From NCBI GenBank assembly GCA_944990035.1, contig CALYLX010000079.1:434001-498000 (forward strand): a stretch of DNA of 64,000 nucleotides. Direction: 5' to 3'. Both the position numbers and the translations under genes were made by a program. Every line of letters starts with the position of its first letter. Position 1 is the first letter of the stretch. The notes beneath the pieces were generated by a model. The model worked only from the letters and a program-made list of their open reading frames with translations, was not told where the DNA came from and did not search any database. Shown piece by piece: positions 1 through 11,519 of this stretch. This DNA comes from Clitopilus passeckerianus (Eukaryota > Basidiomycota > Agaricomycetes > Agaricales > Entolomataceae).

Positions 1-5
1 TTTGG

Positions 6-35
6 GGACCGAGACGGCGAAGCCGCATGTCTTGT
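6..35 (+). repeat. Dispersed 30-bp hairpin motif, copy 1
   Basis: This stretch contains CGGCGAAGCCGCATGTCTTG with a small CGGC/GCCG hairpin. It matches 5783-5812 exactly as an inverted copy over 30 bases, and a diverged copy lies at 10398-10430. Whether it is a transposon end or a dispersed promoter or terminator hairpin is not known. Confidence 0.7.
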
Positions 36-132
36 TTACTATAATTTAGCATTCTACATGCCTGGGCTGAGCGAATACTTGCGTGTTTTATTGTGTCCGT
101 ATCTGGGATATCTGCATAAGAGTAATAATCAG

Positions 133-1468
133 TTAGTGCCATCGTGTCGATGCGTCTACTAGATATCCCAGTTTTCCTTCTGAATTCATCTTCGGCATAC
201 ATTTTGCCAATTTTTTCATCGCTGTCTGGGCCACCTCATCCCACCAGGAAAATATCAGCTCGATGGCTGGAACTCCTTTAGAGAAGTGTCCGCCATCCAG
301 AAGAACGTGTTCCAGCGACTCCCAAGCAAATTTCTCTATCAGCCCTCCCTCTAAAGAGTCAACAAGGTGGCCACGAAGTATCATGGATAATTTCTTGAAG
401 CGGTCTCCAGGCGGAAGAGATCGGAGAAGGCCGCATAGCCAAAATACATTTGCCAGTTGATCTTCAGGCATTTGGTCGAGTGGGACGTGTCCGATATTCA
501 GGTGCTCTAAGGCAACGTTTGCCTCGAGTGATAGTGGGTTACTTTTATCTACACATTCATATATTACCATTAGCGGCGTTAAAGCAAACTGGAAATGAAA
601 GCTCACAGAAATCTGAATTCGACACGTGGAACTCCGCAACCGCAAGTTGAAGCCGAGTCAATGAGCTCCCAACATGGTGCACCAGGCGACATTGGTGGAT
701 GAATTCTGCTGGAGCAACGATGGACTCGTCAATCTCCAGCTTCCGAACGCTCAATGTATGCGTGAGCAGAAGGTGGGTTATAGGTACCACAGGGCCGAAT
801 CGGGGAATATGGATATAGAACTTGATCCCATCCAGTGTAGAAGTCTGTGGTACTAGTGCATCCGGAGTCGAATCAAACGAAATGTCCAAGTCTCTGATGT
901 GGAAAGATGGGGCAACCAGGTGGCACTGTGTAATTTTCCCTTCAAGCTGTTCAAGTATATCCAGTATCTGTCTCGGATGGGAGAAAGTCGCATTGGAAAA
1001 GCCAATGATTGCAAGATTTTTCAGAGACGAGAAGGCTGCGATGGAGGAAGGGGATAACAAGGACCATGATAGGCCGATTAAGTGAACATTGGCGAGGCTT
1101 CTGAAGCATCCAATAGTTCGGGCAAATAGGAAGTTGAAGTAGCTGAAGCTATCTTCACTTGAATATTCGATGGCATGGGAGGTGTGTCCTATAAATCCAG
1201 CGCTTACTATGTAGGGAAGGAACGTGCACTCTTCTTCAACCTCTTCGGAAAGTAGGTCAATTAAGAGGAGGTCCCATAGCGAAGCTGTCGATGAAGAGAT
1301 CCAGATGGATATATTTCTGAAATACTGTTGTTGGGAATGGTGGAGCCAGGTTTTCGACACGAGCGCGCATGATGCTAGTGTATGAGGATCATCCCTAAGT
1401 CCTTTGATAACCCGTTCATGAAGCTCGATAGGTAAGTCCCCCAGGATTTTGCTAGGGACAACCACCAT
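133..1468 (-). CDS. F-box protein (F-box/LRR-like)
   Basis: The product starts with an F-box-like segment (about residues 8-55: LPIELHERVIKGL, then a hydrophobic stretch ending in a W-L-HH-QQ-F pattern). F-box proteins bind Skp1 and present substrates to SCF ubiquitin ligases. The rest is a leucine-rich C-terminal region without sharp repeats, as in the many Agaricomycete F-box proteins. The gene is read on the minus strand from ATG 1468. A short 37-bp intron (589-625, GT..AG) joins the main exon to a second exon that stays in frame to the stop at 133. Without this splice the frame closes at 557. The target substrate cannot be told from sequence. The intron is at the short end for fungi, so the junction is an inference. 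Confidence 0.7.
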
Positions 1469-2196
1469 AGATTCCGGTGAAATAAGTACGCGTTATCGAT
1501 GGGGGAAGATGCAATGACGGCCGTTTGTTCTTTCTGATACTATGAATAGTTGGCCGGCATAGTCGGATATTTCGGTTTCCTGGGCTTGAATGAGATCAGA
1601 CCGGCCCTCATGCACATATGCTGCTTGAGGGACCTCTCCCACTGATTCTGGCACTACATGCGTCATCGATTCATTCTCTTGCTAAAGTAGAATTTACTCT
1701 GGAATATGGAATATCATCAACAGTTCTCCTGAGGGTTTGTCGGTATTTGTCGGTACACCAAATTTGATCTCAGGATTTCTCACAAGCTATCATATCTCTA
1801 CATTCATTGTGCTAGCAACAGGTCAAGTGACTTCCAACACGTATAGGACACGCACTCAAGGTTGAGGTAATCGCCTGGATGGTGTGAGTCCTGAGGCGGG
1901 GGTGCTTCGCGATCTTGACTCGGAACATATGCTACGCGAAGAGGCTATGTCTAGAAGACAGGATATAACGTTAGGTGCCGTTTTAAATCAACACCGACCT
2001 TCTCAACTTCATGCATGGTTGGGCCAAAGCTCGATGGAGAATCGCAGCTGTGTTCTCCCTACTGGAGGTATATGCTGGCGTATGGGAGATAAGATCAAAG
2101 ATTAGATCGCTTATGAGAGATATATGAAGGGTAAAGTCAGGCGTCTTATTTGCCTCGCCTTCTTCATTTCACTTTTGTGCACTCCTCACTCTCAGA
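1469..2196. other. Intergenic, no gene recognised
   Basis: The stretch between the two F-box genes holds only short chance frames. The longest plus frame (1884-2105) has no recognisable domain. Promoters of both flanking genes would be here, but no clear TATA box was assigned. Confidence 0.5.
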
Positions 2197-4695
2197 ATGC
2201 AGGCCCCAACTCTTCCGGTGGAGACTATTCAACATATTATTCAACTTCACTGCGAAAACCGTGTCGGTGAGAAAGACGAGGTCATCAAGCTTACCCTGGT
2301 CAACCGCCTCTTCCGTCAGTGTAGTTGTTGGTACATGTTTCGACACGTGGAAATCGACCTTGATTCCTCGACACCCGGGCGTCTCCATGCAGTTCTAAAA
2401 AAAGGAGCCAGGGGTCCATAAATGGGTGGAAGAACTTTCCATCACGAATCTGGACGACTCTCCCCTTTCGTTGACACCATCAACCAAGGACTCCAGCCTA
2501 GTCAAGGCTTTATGCAAGTCGTATAACACAACACTGGAAATAATGGTGCAACCTGGAGTCGGTCGAGTTCCAGTTTCGTTGTCTGGATAACCATGAAGCT
2601 CTGGAATTCCCTCTTCGTCCGGAGCATCTGGAACTGACTAGACAGAAAGGAGTATCAGTGACTACCTTAACCTCGATCGGTATGTCTTCTTCGTTGCGTC
2701 GGCGGACGTGGGCTGACAGGTCTTAAAGAAGAATAGTCATATACCTGAGAAATCATCGCAGGCTCCCGGTTGCTTGGACAAGGTGTTATAATTTCTATTT
2801 TTACATTATATTAGAGGTTCGAAATATAGTTGTAATGAACATTTTTATTTGTGCGTCAGAGAGCTTACCATCTTAGACATTGACTATGGTTCCATCGGAC
2901 TAACTGTGGGCATTCTCAAGATCTTCGACCTCATAAGGGAGGCACAAGTCATCAAGCTAACCTTGTCCATTTCGCGGCCCAATAAATACCCCGGCCGCAT
3001 ACCGACGCTCCAATTACCACACGCAAGGTCTACAACATGTTCTGAATGCCTCGCTCAAGACATTTGGGCATCTCCAAACCCCTACCATCCACGATGGCAA
3101 TGATGTCAACCTCCAAGGTCTGCAGTCCTGTACCATTTCAATCAGTTCGGCTGTCCCGTGTCCCAGGGGCCGTGCCGAAGCTGAAATCAGAAGTTTTGTC
3201 CCATGTCCAAGCCCGTCCCGCCGACGTTCCCAAACATATTTTGTCCCACTGCTCGAAACGGCTCAATTCATGGTTATTTAGCAGAAATTGAGAGAGTCCC
3301 GTACAGCTAGGACCCAGAGAGGATAGGTGTGGCCATCAATGACAAGCGAGGAGCAACCGCCCGGAGTGTTTGAGTAAATGTCGGAGGCTTGAATGAGAGT
3401 CTTGACAATATTTGAAGGGGGAGAATGGAGTTTGAGGATTTCGCTGGCATCTAGGATCATGGGTGGCTCAGTCAAGAGGAGGTCAGCGCAAAGGCCACGG
3501 TAAAAGGATGTGTTGACGGTTGGCATTTCAAAGGCAACAAGTTCCCCAACCGAGAGCTCATCCTTGGGAACGAATGGCTTGACGAGCAAATCATCGATGC
3601 TGTTGAACACGGGCATATCTGTTTAGAATGTGGCAACTTGAAGTAGATATCGACGGTCGCTGTTACTTGCTGACTCAGGATTAGAGGGAAAGCTCAGAGC
3701 TCAGTACCATTGCAGTACCCAAACTAGCGAATATAGAATTTCAACATGCAGCTTTGAATTTGCTTTCAGGTTTGCCAATTCTCAGAGAGTGTGGCCCCGC
3801 TTCGACAGTCCGGACTGTGCATAATAAATTACTCTGTAGTTTATCGCGAAATTACTGATTGATATACGAGAAGTGGCGCAGTCACAATCAAATTGTCAGG
3901 CTGGGGTGCAAGGGATGACCGATGCCAGATGTCCCTAGAGATTGGCAGCCGAATTTAGTATTTCAGGGGCCAAAATATGAATGGTTGTCCCATGTCCCAA
4001 CTAGGTGTGCCGAAGGCAATAATTCGTCACCTCTGTACCATGTCCCACCCCCTGCCGAACTGATCGAAATGGTACAGTATGTTCCCAATATCACATCCCT
4101 CTCGATCTACAACACAACACTGGAACCGGCAATTTCGTACCTGGGACCTTCTCCTGACAAAACAACTCGCTCCCTCGAGCATTTGACCCTCATGAATCGG
4201 GGCTTCTATGATGCGTCTGATTGTGATGGACAGGACGGACAATACGAACTGGTCACCATCGAGAAGCTACAGAACTTCTGCTTCAAGGCGGATCCGGCTG
4301 CATGGTTTTCCGATATAACATATGTCCTTCCTGCAATCAAGGATTTGTTGGTTACGTTAAGCATTGAGATTGAGGATCTATTTGGTAACTCATGCATTTT
4401 TCCATCTTTACGACGTCAACTCATTGCTTACTTGCCAGCATTTGCCGAGGAGTTTTCATACGAGCTTCAAGATTGTCATGTTCTGGAGAACCTTTGCTTT
4501 GAATTTGTGGATTGTATTGAGCAGTTCAAGCGTTCACGTCCGAGGAATTCTGGAATCAATGAAAACACAATAATTCCTTCTGTGCTTTCGCCGACTTCTG
4601 CCCACTGTGTCTTTGAGGGATCTCCTCTTCTCCGTGAAGTGGAAGGAATGTTTGGACGAGCATCTTTGGCCCTGGGCAAAGCGCGTCATCCCTGA
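2197..4695 (+). pseudogene. Broken F-box-like gene with an insertion
   Basis: ATG 2197 opens an F-box-like start (LPVETIQHIIQLHC, then V-LV-RLFRQCS-W). The frame is lost near 2395-2405 at a run of seven A, while the neighbouring frame continues with plausible F-box protein sequence to about 2570. Further pieces of the same kind of protein lie at 2849-3050 and at 4030-4695 (PNITSLSIYNTTLEP, then a leucine-rich tail). About 880 bp between roughly 3150 and 4030 looks inserted. Frame breaks plus the insertion argue for a decayed gene. It could instead be several gene fragments, since no single splicing pattern joins all pieces. Confidence 0.45.
3278..3616 (-). CDS. Hypothetical ORF within the inserted segment
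   Basis: A 112-codon frame on the minus strand lies inside the segment that seems to interrupt the F-box-like gene. Its composition looks protein-like (motifs such as ELVAFEMPTVNTSFYRG and a tail with DGHTYPLWVLAVRD). I do not recognise the family. It may be a fragment of a mobile-element protein. No start context or splice partner was found. Confidence 0.3.
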   Translation of the reverse strand: MPVFNSIDDLLVKPFVPKDELSVGELVAFEMPTVNTSFYRGLCADLLLTEPPMILDASEILKLHSPPSNIVKTLIQASDIYSNTPGGCSSLVIDGHTYPLWVLAVRDSLNFC

Positions 4696-5219
4696 ACTGG
4701 ATGAAACTATCTCCACTATGGTGAGGCATGGTACAACCTACACTCGGTCGAGTTCTTGGGTTGTTGTGGTGACGGTATAAAGGCAAAGCCTGAGGAAAGG
4801 CGGTTCCCTTGTCGTGCAGGCTTTGTGGAACCAACCAGGCCGAAGGTGAAGAAGTTGTTGGTTTAAAAGTAGGTTGGTTACTTGCTCGCTTTGAATGCCA
4901 TATGTTGCTCACTGCGAAATATTTTTGGTTGATGAGGATGAGCTATAGGACAGCGATACTGAAAATACTAATGGCGATAACAGGCATGCCAATAGTGACG
5001 ATGGTATGTAGCCCATGTTTGTTCGTTTAGTTCGTCAGGTGACACGTCTGACGAAGAAATGAACTTGACACATTACAATATTGAGAAGGGTATTCCCGTG
5101 GTAAGTGGGAAAATTACCATTTTGAGTGTGTTTTCAAGGCTTTTTGGTGAGATTCCGCACAGTTCATTGAAGAGGCGCGCGGGTAATGAAAGGGAAAAGG
5201 TGAGCTCAAATGCGATCAG

Positions 5220-5465
5220 AATTGCACTAAACTAACCAAAACCCAACCACAACCCACAAACCTCGAGTTCGTGGGGCTTTTAGACGATCAAAGCACACTT
5301 AAACACCTTGCGAAAGCTGTAGACAGCGTTCCGGTTATGTATAGTAGTTGTAGTTCAATCAATCCAATATATTCCAAATTAAATCAAACTGGCCTCGCGC
5401 ACGATGACCCAAACCAAATAGACGATGGAACCCGCAGTTTCCACGTCGAAGAATCGCACAACTGA
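5220..5465 (+). repeat. Dispersed repeat A, left copy
   Basis: Diverged but alignable to 40570-40830 in the same orientation. Shared landmarks are CGAGTTCG-TGGGGCTT at the start, a GTAGTT..TTCAA block in the middle, and ACCCGCAGTTTC followed by GTCGAAG and TCGCA at the end. Family unknown. Confidence 0.5.
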
Positions 5466-5782
5466 AGCCTGAGAGAACCACGCTCAGTTGGTCTCCGAGC
5501 AACAAGTCGTCAATTGCTTGGGATTTTACCTACGCATGTAAATTTTAGAGTAGAGAATGCAAACGCGATGAGGATGACAAGTTCTCGATCTTTGAGGGTA
5601 ATGTGATTCACGCGAACATGAGGATATGAGCCCGTTTACGGTAATGATGTCCGGTAGGATCGGTCGGGAGACCTTCGGAAACTCGGCAGAGTATCCCGAC
5701 AGCCATAGTCACCATGCGGTTTCTCTGACATCTAATCCAAATTTCAGGAGAACTTCTCGATTGAACTTTGTCGCGAAATGTT

Positions 5783-5812
5783 ACAAGACATGCGGCTTCG
5801 CCGTCTCGGTCC
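5783..5812 (-). repeat. Dispersed 30-bp hairpin motif, copy 2
   Basis: Exact inverted copy of 6-35. The two copies face each other about 5.8 kb apart and enclose the two F-box loci. Confidence 0.7.
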
Positions 5813-7410
5813 TCGGAGGCCTCAGGTTTTAGCAGGAATGACACATCTGACAATCAATAGTCTCCAAACAGACATTCACAATGGCTTCAAGTTCCATGTA
5901 TATGAATGAAGCCCCAATGAAGGCCTGTATCTAAGTGTCATTGCTCTGTTTGTAAACATATGACTGGCGAATTACACAATTATATTACGGTAGAAGGAGA
6001 ATTCAGCTACACCGGTTCTGCAGTTGTAAACCTTCCCAGGCATTTCTGGTCAAAAGAATTACATTAGGACTTACTCTCCACTGCGTGTACTCGAGCCTGA
6101 TGGATACTAACCTGGTCTTGTTAATCGAAGAAATATGTCTATTCAACACCATGGAAATTTCGATGCCCCCACACTGTCAATGGATCCCATTTTGTTCAGA
6201 CCCGCTGAGTCTATTCTTTGCCACCCTCCAGAGATCGCTCGCCGCTTCATTGGATCCGATTCATAGAAAATCTCACAGGTCATCTCACAACTCGACCCAC
6301 GAATTGACTTTAGTATGTGTTTTAGAAGCAGAGAGATGATGAATTACAGGATACAGATACTATAACTCTACACCTGGTCACCCCTTCAATGCTAATCTAC
6401 GACTCCGGCAAATGATAATTAGGTGGCCACCGTGAAATAATTGGAATGGACTAATAAATAACGGTATTGGCGTACATCTTGGCGTGCATGCCTCCAGCTC
6501 GAAGATCTGAATATACACCTAGTCCCACGGGCAGCATCTAAGGCGCTCCGTTAGGCGACCTTTGAATACGAATCCAATCACCATGCTGGTACCCGGACAA
6601 AAGTAGTGTTGGGTGAAAGAGGCATAATCTGTCCGTTGGTTTTTGGTCAGTTGTACTTCGTACTGGTTTGATTGATCAAGACGTACCAATGATTGCGAAG
6701 TCCTTCGGAATACTTCCCCGCAAAGTTGTGCAAAGTTCTCCAAGGGCTTTTATTCAGTGTTCTCTCCATGTTATCCTTATTCGTTATCTTGAAGAAAGTG
6801 AAGCTGTGTTTCAGGCACGAAGTTATGGAAATCGAGGGGCGGTCGACAGAGGTGCTTGAGAAATGCATCGTGTTTAATCTTACACGGTCATGCCTGCATT
6901 CAATGGAACGAAGTTGATATGTATTTTTATGTATCTGGATGTCGGTGGCGTCAGATTACATGCGACATATGTAGCTATAATCCTCGACAATCAGGCCAAA
7001 AACGTTGACTGTGGAGACCGCGACATACTGGTGTCTACCATCTAATGGGGGGGATATATCTCGACCTCCGAGTCAAAGTCTGCGCCGTACTGATAGCTCC
7101 TTGCAACTCGAAGCGTCCGGGGGGATGGAATCCTTATTTGAAGATGTTGCTACTACATCGCAAGATTAATGATCTGCCGTCAGGAAAAATCATTGAATGC
7201 AAGCACCTACCTGCATTGTTCACATTGTTCTTCCCGTGCGCATAGTTTTTAAGTCTGTGAGAACGTCAAATGAGCAGGCATTGCTTTAGTGGTTGTGGTG
7301 GCCATGAAAGAAGTTCGCCAGTGTCGTCCCACGCGATTGGCAACATTGGAGATGGCGCCCCACAGCGCTTGACCAAATGGGGAATCTCATCACATGGGTG
7401 GTCGGACTGT

Positions 7411-7440
7411 GAGGTCGGGTGTATGCTTATATTATTCAGA
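7411..7440 (+). repeat. 30-bp segment shared with 36787-36816, left copy
   Basis: Identical at 29 of 30 positions to 36787-36816 in the same orientation, with the core GTATGCTTATATTATTCAGA. Weaker similarity extends upstream (blocks such as GCCCCACAG and CACATGGGTGG). Similarity stops right after TTCAGA in both places, which marks a junction. Confidence 0.65.
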
Positions 7441-7808
7441 TGTTTTGCCGGATCGGCATCGACACTGGGACTGCCGGACCAATGAGCGCTCGAGATATCT
7501 CGCGGATCATCAAACCATCAATATCGCACTGCCACAATCTCGTAGAATCCTCCGCATTCTGGTATTCATGGGTATCATCGAATGCGTCCTCGCACAAGCG
7601 TAAGCTGATATTTCATAGTAGAACCACTTGTATTAGGTAGGAAAATGACATTTTTATTGTATGGAAATGTTAAATTTCGCGTAAATATACGGTTAACCGC
7701 GGCAGCACCGTGTCATCATCAAAATCAACTTGGCGTGACTGGCAAATTGAACGAAATGTACCGTACAGCATTCGGGAAACAGCGACTTTAGGGTGAGGTG
7801 ATTTTTGC

Positions 7809-7911
7809 ATGCATCACCAGCGTGCATAGTATATTGTGAGCGTGCAGACTGACGGCAACTCACGCGTGCACGCTTGCATTGTGAGCGTGCATCAACAAGG
7901 TGTAGGCGTGC
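7809..7911 (+). repeat. Cluster of GCGTGCA motifs, left
   Basis: At least five CGTGCA/GCGTGCA units occur within about 100 bases. Similar clusters occur at 40376-40508 and 42069-42107. Such clusters resemble subterminal motifs of DNA transposons, but no matching terminal inverted repeat was found here. Confidence 0.55.
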
Positions 7912-8159
7912 AGCAATCCAGTCGTCAAGCTAATACATTAAGTTTTATAATTTATTTGCATTCAATACTCTTCAATTCAGATGTAGAACATCCCCAATGT
8001 ATAGTACCTCGTGTAGTAGGTGCAGAACAATTCTTACAATATATCACGACTTTGAAATCTTGGTTACTAGGTGGCTGTGAAGCCGCATCGACGAGAATTA
8101 TACTTTTAAGGGGCTTCAAGTTCAACCCTGGGCTTGATAATTCGAGCTTTGGGCCGTTG

Positions 8160-10381
8160 TCAAGGAGGCCTAGACCCTTGCTCCTGGGTTTCTCTTGGTG
8201 CCGTATTGGACGCTTCTGCGCTCGGCGGGTTGAGGTAGATGTAATTGCGTCCCAGCTGACAGGTGTGAGTATTAGTTGCTTCGTTCAGGTTAATTTTACC
8301 TTCTAATTACGTACCAACAATTCCTTGTCGCTTCCTTCGCGTGAACCATCATTGTACTTTGCTTTACCCTCGTATGGATCCCAGTTATCTTGATGATCTC
8401 CTGCATCAAGACCCCACTGGTAATGACCAGCAACTCCTGCCCAATGGGAGACTTCGAACATCCGCTCTTCAAGTATGGCTTGGCACTCGGAGTCCACATC
8501 GACACCATTCACCTGTCGACTCGTCATCGCTACCTGCTGCTCCCAAGCCATGCCCAGACTCTCGGAGGTCAGGTGAGCGGAGAACTCCTTGTTTTCCTCC
8601 TTCCCCGCCAATAACCGATACGAAATGAAGGCTGTGATCGCATGCCCCATCGGAACTGAAGTAACCCATTTCCGCCGCAAGTTGCGATCTTGAGCAACAT
8701 GCTGCTCAAACCAATTGCTGATATGGGCCCTTTCCAAAATGCTGAGATCTCCAGGGAATGGTACGTGCTCAAACTGAATGTTTTTCTTCGTATTGGTGAC
8801 GTATTCCAGTGCTGGAACTCGGGATTGATCTGGCAGCGGCGCTTCGTTGTTCACCATGAGGTCCAGAAGTTGCTGTAAAGTAGGAAGGGCTGGCGTCAGG
8901 GCTGCATTCACGTCATCTGTGTAAGGAGCATGCTCAAAATGCTCAAGAAGATAGTCTTGCTGATTCTCTGGGGCAACAGAATCGGTGAACTGACCAAGCT
9001 ACAAAGAAAACATGGTAAGTCCCAATGTTTACCTGTCGATCAAGAGTTTACACACCCGTATTTCCTGTCTTGCATATCGATCACCCCAGAGGCAGTCAAC
9101 GACATCATTGAGTGACACTTCACTGACGGACCCAGGAACAGCGGTGGCGACTCTTTCGTGAAATTGGCACCCTCGCCACCATCGGACTGTGCACATGTCC
9201 GTGTTGCGGTGTACATGAATGATTCGTACTGGGTACCAGTACTCTTCTAGTCTCACGAGGCCGCCAATGCCAGCCCTGGTATGTAATGTCAAGATATCTC
9301 AAATTTGATTGACTGAACTGCAAACATACCGTAGTCGTGATTTCAGGGGCTTACCGAGCATCATCTCGGCCTTGTTCCGCCTGTGTCCAATGGTAAGTGG
9401 TCCGCCGCCTGCAATAATTATTCCATTCACTTACTGTCGTCTTGAACTATCCCGTCGTTTTCTAGCGGTCTGGCTCATCTCAGAGTCTAGCGGCTCTATT
9501 GCAGGTAGAAGTCTCCGAGTGCACCAGTCACATCGGAATCTAGGCTCAGGTATGTCAGCGAGACCATCGCTTTGACATGCCTTATGTGACCAGTTCTGAC
9601 AGCCAGGTCTTCCCCTATCCAAGGTTTGGCATTGGATTGCCTCGCCTTCCTCTTTTGAACAGTATGACGGATCCCTCTGTCCCCTCTTGCCACACCGACA
9701 GTACCATTCAGGCCCGTCACCCAAATCAGTCGTCATAGATGAACTCGACGGCAATTTGGCCCGTTCTGCATTGGTAGTTGGCCTGCCAGGTTTGGGAAGT
9801 GGGAACAAAGGGAACGGGGATATTGTCTTTTGGTGGGAGGACAACAGGGGAGGTGATGATGTGGCGCCAGAGAGGGCTTCAGCGACGAGATCCTGGGCGG
9901 GTAACACTGATGAAGGTATGTCGATGTCCAATTTTTGACGTTTGGTGGCAGGCTCATCTTCCGACTCCGACTCAGTCCCAAGTTTCTCGTGTGATTGTTT
10001 GACTTTGGCAAGAGGGCGGCGTTTCTTCGACTTCACAGGAGGGGGGTTGGGCGAGGCATTGTATTCCCGGTTTAGAGAGGAGATACGCCTGCTCTCACTC
10101 AACCACTCGCGGTCAGAAGGTTCCATCGGTATGAAATCGCTTCCTGTATAGAGCACACCTGGTGAGTCGTCCAGATCGTTTGTTGTCACCGATATATTGA
10201 AGGTCTTCTTCAGCTCCTCTGATCGAACTCTAAAGAATTCATTTTGAGTGGTAATGCCACCTCGAAGTGTGTATACAGCCGACCAGACACGGGTGTTTCG
10301 AGTAGGGAGTGGTGGATACTTTGAATAGAGGTGTGATTGTGGGGTCGCCTTAATATCCCTGACTGCTCGGCCCTTGTCCAT
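8160..10381 (-). CDS. PHD-finger protein, multi-exon
   Basis: The gene is read from ATG 10381 on the minus strand. Exon 1 (to about 9434) holds a serine/proline/lysine-rich linker with KSKKRRP and KRQK patches (nuclear signals), then a PHD-type zinc finger near its end: WYCRCGK, YCSKEEGEAIQC, CQNWSHKAC, FRCDWC, giving the C4-H-C3 ligand order. PHD fingers usually read histone H3 tails. A 56-bp exon (9352-9407) and an exon near 9275-9053 follow, the latter with a YWYPVRIIHVH..TVRWWRGCQF segment that looks like a small beta-barrel. A long exon (about 8315-8990) and a final exon ending at 8160 complete it; splice sites are GT..AG and keep frame. It is probably a chromatin protein. It lies just outside the left inverted repeat of the Plavaka element. 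Confidence 0.65.
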
Positions 10382-11178
10382 GTTGTTGTAGTCAAATACA
10401 AGACTTGCGGCTACGCCGTCGTCGATCTCGCACTTAAATGATGATGCATCTATTAGTCTTTTTGTCGTGACAGGGGTTTTCAGGTGCCTGGTAGAGTATT
10501 ATGCTGAGTATCTCAGAAACACCAAATATAGTTCGTTAATATATTAGCCAGAGGCTGGTTTCGGCGCAAAATAACACCTATCGAGTATACTGTGCACCAA
10601 TTTTGATCAAAGCACCCGGTTGGTGTGCGCCAGCGCTCGCTATTGCTCGCGACTTTGAACCCCTAGATATGTTCATTGATAATTCTGAGAATTTTGATGA
10701 TGTACATGTTAATACATTTGGGGTATCATAGACCCGTAAGAAAAGCTACAGCAGAAATGTACACTTCAGATCCATGTACCACCCTTCACCGTCAGTTTTC
10801 ATCTCGAGGTTCAGCAATTCATCACTGAAATCATGCCATTCTTCGTGGCTCCCTCCCACCCACTCACCTGCCTACATCACCACCAAAGCCATCGCTCTCA
10901 ACATCGTTGTCATTAATATTGAGTCGCCAGAGTCGTTGGGTAGCCTTGGGAATGTCAGCGGCGGGGTTGTGGATCTGGAGGGGGATGACATACTCCTCTT
11001 CGGAATCGATATCATCAGCACTTGCAATTGACAGGATTGTGTTCCCGTGAATGATGCCGGGCGAGCTTAAGATAAAGGAGTACGTGAGGAAGGTGCGTCG
11101 GGTTGCACGGGTGTGCCCCACTGCCGGTGTTCCAAGGTTTCAACGGAATGCCAGCGAAGATACAATGGTTTCCAGCGC
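10382..11178. other. Intergenic up to the left transposon end
   Basis: This holds the promoter side of the PHD-finger gene and a diverged copy of the 30-bp hairpin motif (10398-10430), immediately upstream of that gene's start. A minus-strand frame at 10864-11121 shows protein-like composition but no recognised domain and no clear splice partner, so it is not called as a gene. Confidence 0.4.
10398..10430 (-). repeat. Dispersed hairpin motif, copy 3 (diverged)
   Basis: Shares GACGGCG-AGCCGCA-GTCTTGT with the copies at 6-35 and 5783-5812, with a few changes and a short insertion. It ends some 20 bases before the ATG of the PHD-finger gene. Confidence 0.5.
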
Positions 11179-11197
11179 ATACATCAGCAAACACTGG
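11179..11197 (+). repeat. Left terminal inverted repeat of the Plavaka element
   Basis: Reads ATACATCAGCAAACACTGG. Its reverse complement, with one C/T change, is at 36205-36223. The outer two bases may belong to an AT or TA target duplication. Confidence 0.7.
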
Positions 11198-11200
11198 TTC

Positions 11201-11495
11201 TGGCCATAGAGCCCATAGATGTTTCAGTCAGAGCCATAGAACCTCATAGAGATTTGATCAATCTATAGTGTAGCATAGTGTTGACTGTATCCTATAGCTT
11301 TGTATAGATATGAAAGTCCTCATAAATTAGTGAGATGAGCATAGAGTACTCATAGATGGCCATAGATTTGCTCTAGCAATTAGACTTCACATAGGTGAAC
11401 ATAGTATGAACATTAAATTTCTAGAGCAAGGGTCCCTACGTAGTGAATGCATAAACACCTATTGACATTACTCTTTCTATAGACATGCCATAGAG
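11201..11495 (+). repeat. Left subterminal CATAG motif array
   Basis: About fourteen CATAG/TATAG units, mostly CCATAGA or CATAGA, occur in under 300 bases between the left inverted repeat and the RPB1 fragment. The right end carries the same motif in the opposite orientation. Confidence 0.7.
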
Positions 11496-11519
11496 GTGTC
11501 AGGTCTACGCCAACTATTG

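Larger units (their letters stand above)
4696..8159. other. Gene-poor region with repeats
   Basis: About 3.4 kb without a convincing gene. All frames are short and lack recognisable domains. It holds a dispersed repeat at 5220-5465 shared with 40570-40830, the 30-bp hairpin motif at 5783-5812, a segment at 7411-7440 shared with 36787-36816, and a cluster of GCGTGCA motifs at 7809-7911. It is probably made of old mobile-element remnants. Confidence 0.5.

Noticed and set aside
7809..7911. CRISPR-like array
   Set aside because: Motifs are only 7 bases long with irregular spacing in a eukaryotic genome.
8160..10381. PHD-finger gene as part of the Plavaka element
   Set aside because: It lies left of the inverted repeat at 11179 and of the CATAG array. 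No alternative end further left pairs with the right end.
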